NCBI GenBank assembly: GCA_951813295.1
Contig: CATOTI010000001.1
Span: forward strand, 868,001-932,000
Direction: 5' to 3'
DNA: 64,000 nt
Source of the DNA: an uncultured Pseudomonadales bacterium
GTDB lineage: Bacteria; Pseudomonadota; Gammaproteobacteria; Pseudomonadales; Azotimanducaceae
The notes beneath the pieces are model-generated. The model searched no databases, had not been told where the DNA came from, and saw only the letters and a program-made list of their open reading frames with translations. The translations under genes were made by a program, and so were the position numbers. Of the stretch, positions 1 through 8,773 are shown piece by piece; within the stretch, counting starts at the first letter, position 1; the number at the start of each line of letters is the position of its first letter.

Positions 1-37
1 AGCTGATGAACGTTCTCTCTCCAGCGCAAGGTGTCTC

Positions 38-1039
38 GTGATTCCGCTCGGCGTTCTCGACCAGTCACCCATCGCCCCGGGCGAGGACGCGGCGACCGCC
101 CTCGCGCATTCCGAGCAACTCGCCCAGCACTGCGACGGCCTGGGTTATCACCGCTACTGGCTCGCGGAGCATCACGCCTCGAAGACGCTCGCGAGTTCGT
201 CCCCCGAGATTCTAATCACCAGGATCGCGGGCGCGACGTCGCGAATCCGGGTCGGGTCGGGCGGCGTGATGCTTTCGCACTACTCACCCTTCAAGGTCGC
301 CGAGAACTTCCTACTCCTGGAAACGCTCTACCCGAACCGCATCGACGTAGGTGTCGGGCGAGCGCCGGGAAGCGATGGTCTGACGGCTGCGGCGCTCGCC
401 TATGGCAATCCACTCGGCATCGAGTACTACCCGGCAAAAGTGAAGGATCTCGTGGCCTTCCTCACGGGCGAAACTCCGCTGACCGAGGCATTCGAAAAAC
501 TAAAAGCGTCCCCGGCCGTGCCGACCGCACCCGAGGTCTGGATGCTCGGTTCGAGCATGGATAGCGCTACCTATGCGGCCCGATTCGGCCTCGCGTTCTC
601 CTACGCCCACTTCATCGCGCCGGAAGTCTGCATCGACGCCATGCAGCACTACCGCTCGACTTTCGCGGCCGAGCACTACGAACGACCCTATACATCGATC
701 GGCGTCGCCGCGATCGCGAGCGAAGATGCGGACAAAATCGATCTCTACCGACGAATTCGCGAACTGACGCGCCTCCGAAGGAGCGCCGGCCAGAGAAATC
801 CGGTGACGCCGGAAGAGGCGATCGACTTCCCGTTTGACGACGCGTCTCTCGAAAAGATGAACGACAAGCGATCCCGTCAGATCATCGATCAACCGGTCGA
901 GGTCGCGCGGGCGATTCGCGACCTGGTGGCGGCGAGCGCGGCGGACGAAGTCATCGTGCTGACCAATACACACGACTTCGAGGATCGCCTACGTTCCTAT
1001 GAACTCCTGATGAAGGGATTCAACGAACTGGAGGACTGA
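38..1039 (+). CDS. LLM class flavin-dependent oxidoreductase
   Basis: Predicted cytosolic flavin-dependent oxidoreductase of the luciferase-like monooxygenase (LLM) superfamily, a TIM-barrel enzyme using FMN or F420. The 333-residue product begins with the barrel strand PLGVLDQSPI, followed by RYWLAEHHA and IRVGSGGVMLSHYSP, the pattern of the bacterial YhbW/MsnO8-like subgroup, and then by VGVGRAPGSDG. The start is GTG, with AAGGTG five bases upstream. It is convergent with the kinase-like gene on the other strand, only three bases away. The substrate cannot be read from the sequence. The family call is firm, the role open. Confidence 0.88.
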   Translation: MIPLGVLDQSPIAPGEDAATALAHSEQLAQHCDGLGYHRYWLAEHHASKTLASSSPEILITRIAGATSRIRVGSGGVMLSHYSPFKVAENFLLLETLYPNRIDVGVGRAPGSDGLTAAALAYGNPLGIEYYPAKVKDLVAFLTGETPLTEAFEKLKASPAVPTAPEVWMLGSSMDSATYAARFGLAFSYAHFIAPEVCIDAMQHYRSTFAAEHYERPYTSIGVAAIASEDADKIDLYRRIRELTRLRRSAGQRNPVTPEEAIDFPFDDASLEKMNDKRSRQIIDQPVEVARAIRDLVAASAADEVIVLTNTHDFEDRLRSYELLMKGFNELED

Positions 1040-1042
1040 AGT

Positions 1043-1969
1043 TCAGTCCAACCAGGCATCCACGTGATCGAGGGCGCGTAGCACGCGGTCCTTTGCGCGG
1101 ATGAGGTCATCACCACGCCGCCCACCGACCCAAAACGCACCCAGCACGAGCCCTGCGCGAACGACGGACGCGCGAAAGTCGTCATCGAACGAATCGAACG
1201 GTAGTGCTTGTCGATACGTCGAAAGACGTTCGGCGACATCGTCGCCTCCATGAAAGACCGCCCAGTGCGCGAGATCATCGGTCGGCAACCCCACCGCCGC
1301 TCGCTGCCAGTCGATCAGGCAGGCCGTCCCGTCCGTCAGGAAACAGAAATTGCCCGGGTGCGTGTCGCAGTGTTGCAGCGTCACGCCGCGCCGCGCGGTC
1401 AGGCGCTCGTGAACCATCGCCCAACAGGGATCGTCGATTAGATCGGTCAGTCGGGTTCGTTCCGGTCGTGGCAAGTCGAGATCGATACACATTTCCTCGG
1501 TTCGCCGGCGCACACGCTCGCGCCACTCACCGGGCGGTGGGAATCGCTCGAGCGCCGCATGCTCCCAAGTCGATCGATGCAACGCTGCAAGGCAACGCAC
1601 GATGCGCTCGTTCGTGTTTCGCGGCGATTCCTCGAGCCGCGCAGACAAGTCGTCGAGGATGAGGACATAGCGTCCGTCGTCGTCGAGCCGCCCCGTCACG
1701 TACCCCGCCGTCGGAATCTCCGGCAGCGCGGACCGCAGTGACCGGTAAAACCAGAACTCGTTCGCGATGAAGGGCCGAAGATGGTCATCCGGCCGCGCTC
1801 TCGACGTCTTGACGAACAGCGGTTCGTCATCGACTCGAAAGTGGCCGTACTGAGCGCCCAGCGTGGTGCCCCGGCGCCATCGTTCGACAGAAGACACCGG
1901 ACGTTCGAGCGCACGCGCGAACCAGCCAGCATCACATTCGTCCAGGTCTTCGATCAGCTCGACGATCAC
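1043..1969 (-). CDS. Phosphotransferase family protein (APH/choline-kinase-like fold)
   Basis: Small-molecule kinase-like protein of the aminoglycoside phosphotransferase fold. The catalytic loop reads LQHCDTHPGN (HxDxxxxN type), followed by the metal-binding segment LIDWQRA. The lysine of LFVKTSRA probably contacts ATP. WFYRSL and ILDDLSA match the wider APH/ecdysteroid-kinase-like family, whose substrates are mostly unknown. The frame is open well past the promoter region of the divergent quinoprotein gene, so the start is not fixed. I chose the GTG at 1969, just before the expected N-terminal helix; a GGAGG lies upstream, but only two bases away, which is too close to be ideal. Confidence 0.8.
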   Translation of the reverse strand: MIVELIEDLDECDAGWFARALERPVSSVERWRRGTTLGAQYGHFRVDDEPLFVKTSRARPDDHLRPFIANEFWFYRSLRSALPEIPTAGYVTGRLDDDGRYVLILDDLSARLEESPRNTNERIVRCLAALHRSTWEHAALERFPPPGEWRERVRRRTEEMCIDLDLPRPERTRLTDLIDDPCWAMVHERLTARRGVTLQHCDTHPGNFCFLTDGTACLIDWQRAAVGLPTDDLAHWAVFHGGDDVAERLSTYRQALPFDSFDDDFRASVVRAGLVLGAFWVGGRRGDDLIRAKDRVLRALDHVDAWLD

Positions 1970-2095
1970 GGCCTCCGGAAGCGGCCTCGATTGGATCGGG
2001 GTTTCGCAGTTAAATAGTCCGCCGAACGATACAGCGGCGCTCGGCTTCGACGAAGTGTCGACTGACAGAGAGAACCGCTCGAACAAGGGGGAGAC

Positions 2096-3886
2096 GTGGT
2101 GCGAGCATTGGCGATCGGCCTTATGGCCATAATGATGACGGCGTGCGGACAGAGCCCGGCGCCGGCGCCCGAGGAATCGGCACCAACGGCCGCGGACTTC
2201 GCGGCTGAGGCAGCGGCGGAAATCGCCGCGCTGCCACCGCTGCCGACGCACTGGTTGAACGACCGCGAGATCGGTCTGAACGAAGGGCCGGTCACAGCGG
2301 ATCACCTGCTCGGCGGCACCAGCGACCCGTCGAAGTGGGTGCTTTACGGCGGCGACTACAACAACCACCGTCATTCACCGATCACCGACATCAGTCCCGA
2401 AAACGTGGGCGACCTACAGGTCGCCTGGGCGTTCCCGACGGGTACCACCAACCAGTTCGAAGTGTCGCCGACCGTCTACGACGGCGTGATGTACGTCACG
2501 ACGTCGTTCAACCGACTCTTTGCCCTCGATGCCGGTACGGGCGAGATCTACTGGCGCTACGATCATCAGCTGCCGCCCGACCCGCGCCTCTGCTGCGGTT
2601 CCGTCAATCGCGGGGCGGCGATCGCCGGCGACCTCGTCCTGATGGCGACCCTCGACGCCAAGCTGATCGCGTTCGACCGAAAGTCAGGCGAAATCGTCTG
2701 GGAGACGGTCATCGCCGACTACGCGTTGGGATTCAGCGCCACGTCGATGCCCATGATCGTCAAAGACATGGCCATCATCGGCATCGCCGGCGGGGAGTTC
2801 GGCGTACGTGGTTTCTTCGACGCTTACGATGTCGCCACGGGCGAGCGCCGCTGGCGCCACTACACGGTGCCCGATACCGGCGAACCCGGCGTCGAGACCT
2901 GGGAAGGCGAGTCCTACAAGACGGGTGGGTCCCCCGCGTGGACGAGCGGCGCGTACGATCCCGAGGCCGACGTCCTGTATTGGACGACGGGCAACCCGGC
3001 ACCCGATTGGAATGGCGACTCTCGCGAAGGCGACAACCTCTACTCGAACAGCCTCCTCGCGGTCGACCCGGATACCGGCGAGCGGTTGTGGTACTTCCAG
3101 TTCACCCCGCACGACGTGTGGGACTACGACGGCAATACGCAAGTATTCCTGGCCGACGTCTATCGCGACGGCGAGACGGTCCAAGGCATCGTGCAGCCGA
3201 ACCGCAACGGCTATTTCTACATTCTCGATCGAACCAACGGTGCGTTCATCGACGCGAAGCCGTACGTCGAGAGCGTGAACTGGGCAACGATAGACGAAAC
3301 GGGTCGACCAATCGTCAACGAGGAAGCGAAACCGATCGAAAACCCCGATTACCGGGTCTGCCCGAGCAACCTCGGCGGTATGAACGGCGCGTGGACCGGC
3401 GCCATGAACCCCGCCCTGGGACTCGTCTACGTGCCAACCGTCGAAGCCTGTCAGTTCTATGAGAAAGGCATCTCGATCTTTCAGCCTGGCCAGCCATTCC
3501 TCGGTGGCACCCCGGTGACTGTTGATGTCGATGAGGGCAAAGCCTACGGCCATCTGTCAGCCGTCGACGTTCACACCGGCGCGATCCGCTGGCGCTATAT
3601 GGACGCCGATCCGATGATGGGCGGCGCCCTCTCCCTGGAGTCAGGCGTCGTTTTCACCGGCAATCAGTCGGGCCACGCACTCGCGCTCGATGCCGCCACC
3701 GGAGACGTGCTGTGGCGCTTCAAAATGGGTAGTGGCGTGCGAAGTCAGCCCGTCGCGTATCAGCACAATGGCAAGTCGTACGTCGCGATCGGATCCGGTA
3801 ACTGGAACTCGTTCGCCGCGTTCGCGGGCGGGCCGACGGCGATTCCCGACGGCGGTCATCTGTTCGTCTTCGCGATCCCCGATTGA
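2096..3886 (+). CDS. PQQ-dependent alcohol dehydrogenase, predicted lipoprotein, lanthanide-type active site
   Basis: Quinoprotein dehydrogenase of the methanol/ethanol dehydrogenase family, an eight-bladed propeller that oxidises alcohols or aldehydes in the periplasm. Seen: adjacent cysteines at residues 166-167 (RLCCGS), the vicinal disulfide that sits over PQQ; GGEFGVRG with the metal-ligand Glu; TGNPAPDWN with the Asn ligand; and HDVWDYDG with the catalytic Asp at about residue 343 and a second Asp at 345. In known enzymes that second Asp marks lanthanide rather than calcium use. The N-terminus ends in MMTACGQ, a lipoprotein-type signal, which is unusual since most family members are soluble. 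GTG start with AAGGGGGAGA upstream. Its stop overlaps the start of the cytochrome gene. Confidence 0.93.
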   Translation: MVRALAIGLMAIMMTACGQSPAPAPEESAPTAADFAAEAAAEIAALPPLPTHWLNDREIGLNEGPVTADHLLGGTSDPSKWVLYGGDYNNHRHSPITDISPENVGDLQVAWAFPTGTTNQFEVSPTVYDGVMYVTTSFNRLFALDAGTGEIYWRYDHQLPPDPRLCCGSVNRGAAIAGDLVLMATLDAKLIAFDRKSGEIVWETVIADYALGFSATSMPMIVKDMAIIGIAGGEFGVRGFFDAYDVATGERRWRHYTVPDTGEPGVETWEGESYKTGGSPAWTSGAYDPEADVLYWTTGNPAPDWNGDSREGDNLYSNSLLAVDPDTGERLWYFQFTPHDVWDYDGNTQVFLADVYRDGETVQGIVQPNRNGYFYILDRTNGAFIDAKPYVESVNWATIDETGRPIVNEEAKPIENPDYRVCPSNLGGMNGAWTGAMNPALGLVYVPTVEACQFYEKGISIFQPGQPFLGGTPVTVDVDEGKAYGHLSAVDVHTGAIRWRYMDADPMMGGALSLESGVVFTGNQSGHALALDAATGDVLWRFKMGSGVRSQPVAYQHNGKSYVAIGSGNWNSFAAFAGGPTAIPDGGHLFVFAIPD

Positions 3887-4233
3887 TGCGCTGGACCGTT
3901 GCCGTGCTGGGTGTGTGTTTTCTACAAGCATGCGCCCCGCCACCGAGCCCCGCGGATGCGTTCAGCAGCAGCCAGGAGGACCTCGATCGGGGTCGGTCGA
4001 TCTTCATCGGCACCTGCGCCGGCTATTGCCACAGCCCGACGAGCGAACGGGATGCGCCGTTGCTATTCGACTGCACGACGGTTCACGGCGCCGAAGATCA
4101 GGCCGTCTTCGACGTGATTGCGAGCGGCGTACCCAATACACGAATGATCGGTTTCGGCGACAAGCTGCCGGAAGGCGACGACGATATCTGGCGACTCGTC
4201 GCCTACATCTCCTCGGAGCGCCCGAGTTGCTAG
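3886..4233 (+). CDS. Lipoprotein c-type cytochrome with CxxxCH haem motif
   Basis: Small monohaem cytochrome c, probably the electron acceptor of the quinoprotein encoded just upstream. The ATG overlaps that gene's TGA (TGATG), so the two are almost certainly co-translated. A short signal ends in the lipobox LQAC, predicting membrane anchoring. The haem site reads CAGYCH (residues 44-49), with three residues between the cysteines instead of the usual two; the codons confirm this. GVPNTRMIGFG supplies a likely axial Met. The length (115 residues) and the C-terminal helix IWRLVAYISS fit class I cytochrome c. Confidence 0.85.
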   Translation: MRWTVAVLGVCFLQACAPPPSPADAFSSSQEDLDRGRSIFIGTCAGYCHSPTSERDAPLLFDCTTVHGAEDQAVFDVIASGVPNTRMIGFGDKLPEGDDDIWRLVAYISSERPSC

Positions 4234-4254
4234 AACCGTAAAACGCGTCTGACG

Positions 4255-5088
4255 CTACGGACCTAGATCGGCGTAGACGGGCGCATGGTCAGAGGCCGTG
4301 TTGCCGTCCTTCTTCTTGCGGTATTCACGATCGATTTCGACGCTCTGCACTCGCTCGGCGACGCCCGGGGTGCCGAGTAGCATATCGATCCTGAGACCCA
4401 TACCGCGGTGGAACGCGCCGCCGCGATAGTCCCACCACGAGAACTTCTGCTCGTCGGGATGCTGGCTTCGATAGAGGTCGACGAGACCCAGGTCGACGAG
4501 CGCCTGGAAGCGGCGGCGCTCCTCATCAGTGCAAAACACCGTGCCGTCGGCGGCGTCGCCGCGCCAACAATCGACTGGTTCGGGGACGATGTTGAAGTCA
4601 CCGCAGAGCACGACTTCGTTGCGTCGGTCGACAGTTTCGAAGTAGCGAGCAAGAGACTCGAACCAAACCAGCTTCTTGGGGAAGTCGTCGTGCGTGACGT
4701 CCTTGCCGTTCGGGCAATAGACCGTCGTGAAGTCGATGCCCTGAAATGTCGCACGGATGAGCCGAGAGCCCATCTCATCTTCGTCCGGGAGTCCGAGTTG
4801 AACGACCTCAACCGGCTCGCGCGACAGGATGCCGACACCGTTCCACCCTTTCTGGCCGAGAATCGCGGCTTGATAGCCGAGATCCGAAAAGAAATCGAAC
4901 GGAAACTCATCATCCGTGACCTTGAGTTCCTGCAGGCCGACGAGATCGGGTTGTCGGGCGTCGAGCCAGTGCTGGACAAAATCGATCCGCGCTCGAAGGC
5001 CATTCACGTTCCAGGTCGCTATTCGCAAGGGCTCATCCTCGTTCTGTTTCAGTGCGAGACGGCGTCGCTCACGACGAGTCTCGCGCAA
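4255..5088 (-). CDS. xthA: Exodeoxyribonuclease III (AP endonuclease)
   Basis: Exonuclease III family enzyme that cuts DNA at abasic sites and removes 3' blocks in base excision repair. Family motifs occur in order: IATWNVNGLRAR, LVGLQELK (catalytic Glu), VYCPNG, VLCGDFNIVPEP, LRIDMLLGTP and the terminal SDHAPVYADL (catalytic Asp-His). The length (about 260-277 residues) is normal. The ATG at 5088 lies inside the preceding panE-like gene and gives a basic tail not typical of the family. A TTG at 5028 with GAGG upstream, giving an N-terminus LRIATWN, is a good alternative start. Confidence 0.95.
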   Translation of the reverse strand: MRETRRERRRLALKQNEDEPLRIATWNVNGLRARIDFVQHWLDARQPDLVGLQELKVTDDEFPFDFFSDLGYQAAILGQKGWNGVGILSREPVEVVQLGLPDEDEMGSRLIRATFQGIDFTTVYCPNGKDVTHDDFPKKLVWFESLARYFETVDRRNEVVLCGDFNIVPEPVDCWRGDAADGTVFCTDEERRRFQALVDLGLVDLYRSQHPDEQKFSWWDYRGGAFHRGMGLRIDMLLGTPGVAERVQSVEIDREYRKKKDGNTASDHAPVYADLGP

Positions 5089-6043
5089 TCACACGTTCTT
5101 CCAGCAGCGCCATGATGAGATCGATCGTTGGCGTTTCGATCGCGACGGCGCGGCCGAGTTCCTGAACCGCGCCGATCAGTGCGCCTGTTTCAAGCGGTCG
5201 ATCGGTCTCGAGGTCCTGCAGCATGGACGTTCGATGGGCGCCGACCTCCGCCGCGCCGTCGATGCGCCGCTCGATATCAATCGCAAAGCGCACCCCGAGC
5301 CGTTCGCCGATCCGTTGCGCCTCGAGCATCATCGCACGCGCGATCGGCCGTGTTCGTGAAGACGTCGCCAGCACGTCGAGCGTCGCGAGCGTCAACGCCG
5401 ACAAGGGGTTGAACGAAAGATTCCCCCAGAGCTTGACCCAGATCTCGTCGCGCAGCTTGGGCCGCACAGGCGCTTTGAATCCCGCGTCGATCATCGCGGC
5501 CGAGAGCGCTTTGACGCGGTCAGACCGCTCGCCATTCGGCTCGCCCAGGGTAAATTTGTTGTCAGCCAGATGCCGGATTCGACCGGGCGCGACGATCTCG
5601 GTCGATGGATAGACGACACAACCGATCGCTCGCTCGGGACCGATACCGTTCCAGATGACGCCGCCGGGATCGACGCTCTCGATCGGCCGCGCCGGAAGAT
5701 CACCCGGGTGACCGTGGAAGTACCACCAGGGAATCCCGTTGACGGCGCTCACGACCATCGTCTCCGGCCCCAGCAGCTTCTGGATTTCACCGACGACCGG
5801 CGGAATCGAATGTGCCTTCAGCGTCACGAAAACGACGTCTTGCGGTCCAAATTCACCCGCGTCGTCACTCGCCGCGAACCGCGCCGTCCGACTCTCTTCG
5901 GCGGTCTCGAGCGTCAATCCATCCGCACGAATTGCCGCCAGGTGTGGCCCCCTCGCGACGAGCGAAACTTCATGCCCCGCCTGCGACAACGGGACGGCGA
6001 GATAACCACCCGTCGCGCCCGCGCCAAAAACGGTGATCTTCAA
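5069..6043 (-). CDS. panE: 2-dehydropantoate 2-reductase (PanE/ApbA family)
   Basis: NADPH-dependent ketopantoate reductase family, the pantothenate-pathway enzyme type. The N-terminal Rossmann motif is GAGATGGY, with the following strand HEVSLVARGPHL typical of PanE. The segment VKLWGNLSFNPLSALT carries the conserved Asn/Ser region near the active site, and the C-terminal helical domain ends with ETPTIDLIMALLEE. 324 residues, slightly long. Many bacteria carry PanE-like paralogues acting on other 2-oxoacids, so the pantothenate role is probable rather than proven. It overlaps the acyl-CoA synthetase stop by four bases (ATGA). Confidence 0.85.
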   Translation of the reverse strand: MKITVFGAGATGGYLAVPLSQAGHEVSLVARGPHLAAIRADGLTLETAEESRTARFAASDDAGEFGPQDVVFVTLKAHSIPPVVGEIQKLLGPETMVVSAVNGIPWWYFHGHPGDLPARPIESVDPGGVIWNGIGPERAIGCVVYPSTEIVAPGRIRHLADNKFTLGEPNGERSDRVKALSAAMIDAGFKAPVRPKLRDEIWVKLWGNLSFNPLSALTLATLDVLATSSRTRPIARAMMLEAQRIGERLGVRFAIDIERRIDGAAEVGAHRTSMLQDLETDRPLETGALIGAVQELGRAVAIETPTIDLIMALLEERVIARDSS

Positions 6044-7542
6044 GAATCGAGTCCGAGCGCCTTGGCGAGACCGATTCGTTGGATTTTTCCGGTCGGGCCC
6101 TTGGGAATTTCCGGCACGAAAAGAATTTTGCGCGGCACCTTGAAGTCCGCCAGACGATCGGCGGCAAACGACCGCAGATCGCGCTCGGAAGCTTCCTCAC
6201 CGTCCTTGAGTACGACCGCCGCCCCGACGTCCTCGCCGAGCTTGTCGTGGGGAACGGCAAACGCGCAGACCTGAGCCACCGCCGGGTGATCGAGCAACAC
6301 CTCGTCGATCTCGAGGGGCGCAATCTTCTCGCCGCCCCGGTTGATGATTTCCTTCAATCGGCCCGTGATCTTGACGTAGCCGTCCTCATCCATGACCCCT
6401 TGATCGCCCGTGCGAAACCAGTCGCCGTGAAAAGCCGTCGCGTTGGCTTCGGGGTTATTGAGATAGCCGGTGGTGACATTCGGTCCACGAATGCAGATCT
6501 CGCCTTCACCGCCTTGCGCGAGTTCAGCCCCGTCGAGTGATCGGATCGAGACTTCCGGGCCCGCCGCGGGGCCGACGCAGCCCGCCTTTCTCGGCCGGGG
6601 TGGTAGAGGATTCGAACACATCTGATGCGCCGCTTCCGTCATCGCGTACGCCTCGATGACCGGCGCCCCGAAGGTTTCTTCCAAAGCGCCCATCACCTGT
6701 GGGGGTAGCGACGCCGACGACGATCGGATGAATCGCAGCGTGATCGAGTCGATGACCGCCTGATTACGATTCGAGCGAGCCAGAATCGCCTGGTGCATTG
6801 TCGGCACGGCGCTGTACCACGTCGGCCGTACGGAATCGAGCCAACCGAAGAACTTGAGCGCATCGAAGCCCGTGGTGCAATGCACCGATGCGCCTGCGCG
6901 GAGACTCGCGAATACGGGCGCCATCAAGCCGTGAATGTGGAACAGCGGCATGACGTTCATGCACAGATCGGACGCTTCCAGCCCGAGCGTCGCGGCGATA
7001 TTCGACGCCGACGCGACGAGATTGGCCTGGCTGAGAGGCACCATCTTCGGCCGGGAGGTCGTTCCGGACGTGTGCAGGATGAGCGCCGTCGCATTGGCCG
7101 GGCGTTCGACCGGCTCCCCTGCCTCGACGCCCAACGTAAACTCACCCGCGATATCACTCTCGGCGACGCGAACCACTCGAACGCCGCGTGCCTCGGCGAC
7201 GCCGATCGAAGCCGATTCGGATGCTTCGTCGACCAGCAGCACCTTCGCCTCGAGATCATCTAGATAGAAGTCGAACTCTTCCGCTTTGTAGGCAGGATTG
7301 AGCGGGGCGGTGGTACACCAGGGCGCCATACAGACAAAGGCCGTCGCCATGGTAGGACCGTTGCCGAGCACCATCGCCACCCGGTCGTCGGGCCCGACGC
7401 CGAGCGCCGCCAGTTCGCCGCCGATTCGCCGAGTCTGCGCCTGCAACGCAGCGTACGTCATGTCCGCTTTGTCTTCGGCGCGGATGGCAGGATCATCCGA
7501 CGCACCACTGGCCAAGAGCTCGATAAGTGAGTCCACGCACAC
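6040..7542 (-). CDS. Class I adenylate-forming acyl-CoA ligase, oxalate-CoA-ligase (AAE3/Pcs60)-like
   Basis: ATP-dependent acyl-CoA synthetase. The P-loop-like motif reads HTSGTTSRPKMVPLS. The stretches NVMPLFHIHGLM, TWYSAVPTMHQAIL, FIRSSSASLPP and EAYAMTEAAHQMCSNPLPP resemble plant AAE3 and yeast Pcs60 oxalyl-CoA synthetases more than fatty-acyl ligases. The C-terminal part has WFRTGD, GRLKEIINRGGEKIAP and the catalytic Lys in PTGKIQR. 500 residues. Oxalate, or another short dicarboxylic acid, is therefore the suggested substrate by resemblance only. The next gene downstream is the PanE-like reductase with a four-base overlap; the SDR gene is divergent. Confidence 0.87.
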   Translation of the reverse strand: MCVDSLIELLASGASDDPAIRAEDKADMTYAALQAQTRRIGGELAALGVGPDDRVAMVLGNGPTMATAFVCMAPWCTTAPLNPAYKAEEFDFYLDDLEAKVLLVDEASESASIGVAEARGVRVVRVAESDIAGEFTLGVEAGEPVERPANATALILHTSGTTSRPKMVPLSQANLVASASNIAATLGLEASDLCMNVMPLFHIHGLMAPVFASLRAGASVHCTTGFDALKFFGWLDSVRPTWYSAVPTMHQAILARSNRNQAVIDSITLRFIRSSSASLPPQVMGALEETFGAPVIEAYAMTEAAHQMCSNPLPPRPRKAGCVGPAAGPEVSIRSLDGAELAQGGEGEICIRGPNVTTGYLNNPEANATAFHGDWFRTGDQGVMDEDGYVKITGRLKEIINRGGEKIAPLEIDEVLLDHPAVAQVCAFAVPHDKLGEDVGAAVVLKDGEEASERDLRSFAADRLADFKVPRKILFVPEIPKGPTGKIQRIGLAKALGLDS

Positions 7543-7602
7543 GCTCCGCTTGCGAGAAAGTCGTGCAATATAGCGCCTCGCTCGCGACCTTTGGGGAGGA
7601 AC

Positions 7603-8418
7603 ATGGCAAACGGAAACGCGCGACTCGATGGCAAAGTGGCCATCATCACGGGAGGCACAAGCGGAATCGGCGCCGCAACCGCGGAACTCTTCGTCGACGA
7701 GGGAGCGACCGTCGTGTTAGCGGGGCGTTCGCGCGAAAAGGGCGCCGCGCTCGCCGAACGGCTGGGGGAGCGCGCGTCTTACGTCTACCAGGACGTGCTC
7801 GTCGAAGACGACATCCGCTCGGTGATCGACGACACCGCGAGTCGCCACGGGCGCCTCGACATTCTGTTCAACAACGCCGGCGGGCCGACGCCTGGCAACC
7901 TCTCCGACATCACGGCAGAGCAAATCGCTTATTGCTACAACCTGCTGTTCACGAGTTGTGCCTTGGGGATGAAGTTCGCCGTCCCCCATATGATCAAATC
8001 CGGCGGCGGTTCGATCATCAACAACTCGAGCGTGGCCGGGATTCGCGCCACGCAGGGCAACATCATCTATTCGGCCGTCAAGGCGGGCCTCACGCACTAC
8101 TCGAAACTCGCCGGCGTCGAACTCGGACCACACGGCATTCGCGTCAACGTCATCTCGCCCGGCGCGATCGCGACGCCGATTTTCTACGGCGGATCGCAGG
8201 TCGCGAATACCAGGACAGACGAGCACAACCTGAAATCGATGGCTCGTCTCGAGGAGAACCTCGCGCGCGCCACCCCGCTCAAGAAAACGGGTCTCGCCTG
8301 GGACATCGCGACGGCAGCGCTTTATCTCTCGAGCGAAGAGGGCCGTTTCGTCAACAGTCACGATCTCGTCGTCGACGGCGGTCGGACATCGGTATTCAAC
8401 GAATATCCCGCCGACTGA
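7603..8418 (+). CDS. SDR family NAD(P)-dependent oxidoreductase
   Basis: Classical short-chain dehydrogenase/reductase. The cofactor motif is TGGTSGIGAA near the N-terminus, followed by NNAGG, the catalytic Ser of NNSSVAG and the YxxxK motif (YSAVK), with VISPGAIATP in the nucleotide-binding edge and VVDGGRTSV at the end. 271 residues. The ATG at 7603 has a strong GGGGAGGA upstream; an in-frame TTG twelve bases earlier is less likely. It is divergent from the acyl-CoA ligase gene and ten bases ahead of tusD, so it may be read together with the sulfur-relay genes, although no link in function is visible. Confidence 0.93.
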   Translation: MANGNARLDGKVAIITGGTSGIGAATAELFVDEGATVVLAGRSREKGAALAERLGERASYVYQDVLVEDDIRSVIDDTASRHGRLDILFNNAGGPTPGNLSDITAEQIAYCYNLLFTSCALGMKFAVPHMIKSGGGSIINNSSVAGIRATQGNIIYSAVKAGLTHYSKLAGVELGPHGIRVNVISPGAIATPIFYGGSQVANTRTDEHNLKSMARLEENLARATPLKKTGLAWDIATAALYLSSEEGRFVNSHDLVVDGGRTSVFNEYPAD

Positions 8419-8428
8419 TCCCGACAAC

Positions 8429-8773
8429 ATGCAGTTCGCCCTCCTCGTCCAGGCATCACCGACATCGGGTGTTCATCGATCCGCGCAGTCGTTCGTCCGG
8501 GCGCTATACGGTCAGGGCCACGCCGTGTATCGGCTTTTCTTCTACCAGGACGCGGTGCTGGTCGCGAACCGCTTGGCCGAAACCGAGGATCATGTGCGCG
8601 AGGCCTGGGAGGCGCTGAAGGACGAGCACGGTTTCGAGATGGACGTCTGCGTCGCAGCGAGCACTCGCCGCGGCATCGGCACCGACATCGCCAGCGAAGC
8701 TTTCGAGATCGTCGGACTCGGCCAGATGGTCGAAGCTATGGAAGTGGCCGACCGCACGGTCACATTCGGATGA
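8429..8773 (+). CDS. tusD: Sulfurtransferase TusD/DsrE
   Basis: Sulfur-relay subunit of the TusBCD complex, which takes persulfide sulfur from TusA and passes it to TusE for 2-thiolation of tRNA wobble uridine. The product opens with the family strand MQFALLVQASPTS and carries the active cysteine in VCVAASTRRGI. 114 residues, short for TusD but complete. The next gene starts within its stop codon (ATGA). The four genes tusD-tusC-tusB-tusE follow one another as in many gammaproteobacteria. The sulfur-oxidation counterpart (DsrEFH) is less likely because no dsrAB genes are present here. Confidence 0.9.
   Translation: MQFALLVQASPTSGVHRSAQSFVRALYGQGHAVYRLFFYQDAVLVANRLAETEDHVREAWEALKDEHGFEMDVCVAASTRRGIGTDIASEAFEIVGLGQMVEAMEVADRTVTFG

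Noticed and set aside
500..973. Minus-strand frame opposite the first LLM gene, and many similar antisense frames
   Set aside because: High-GC genes leave long open antisense frames. Their residues are rich in Arg, Ala and Ser, with no recognisable motif.
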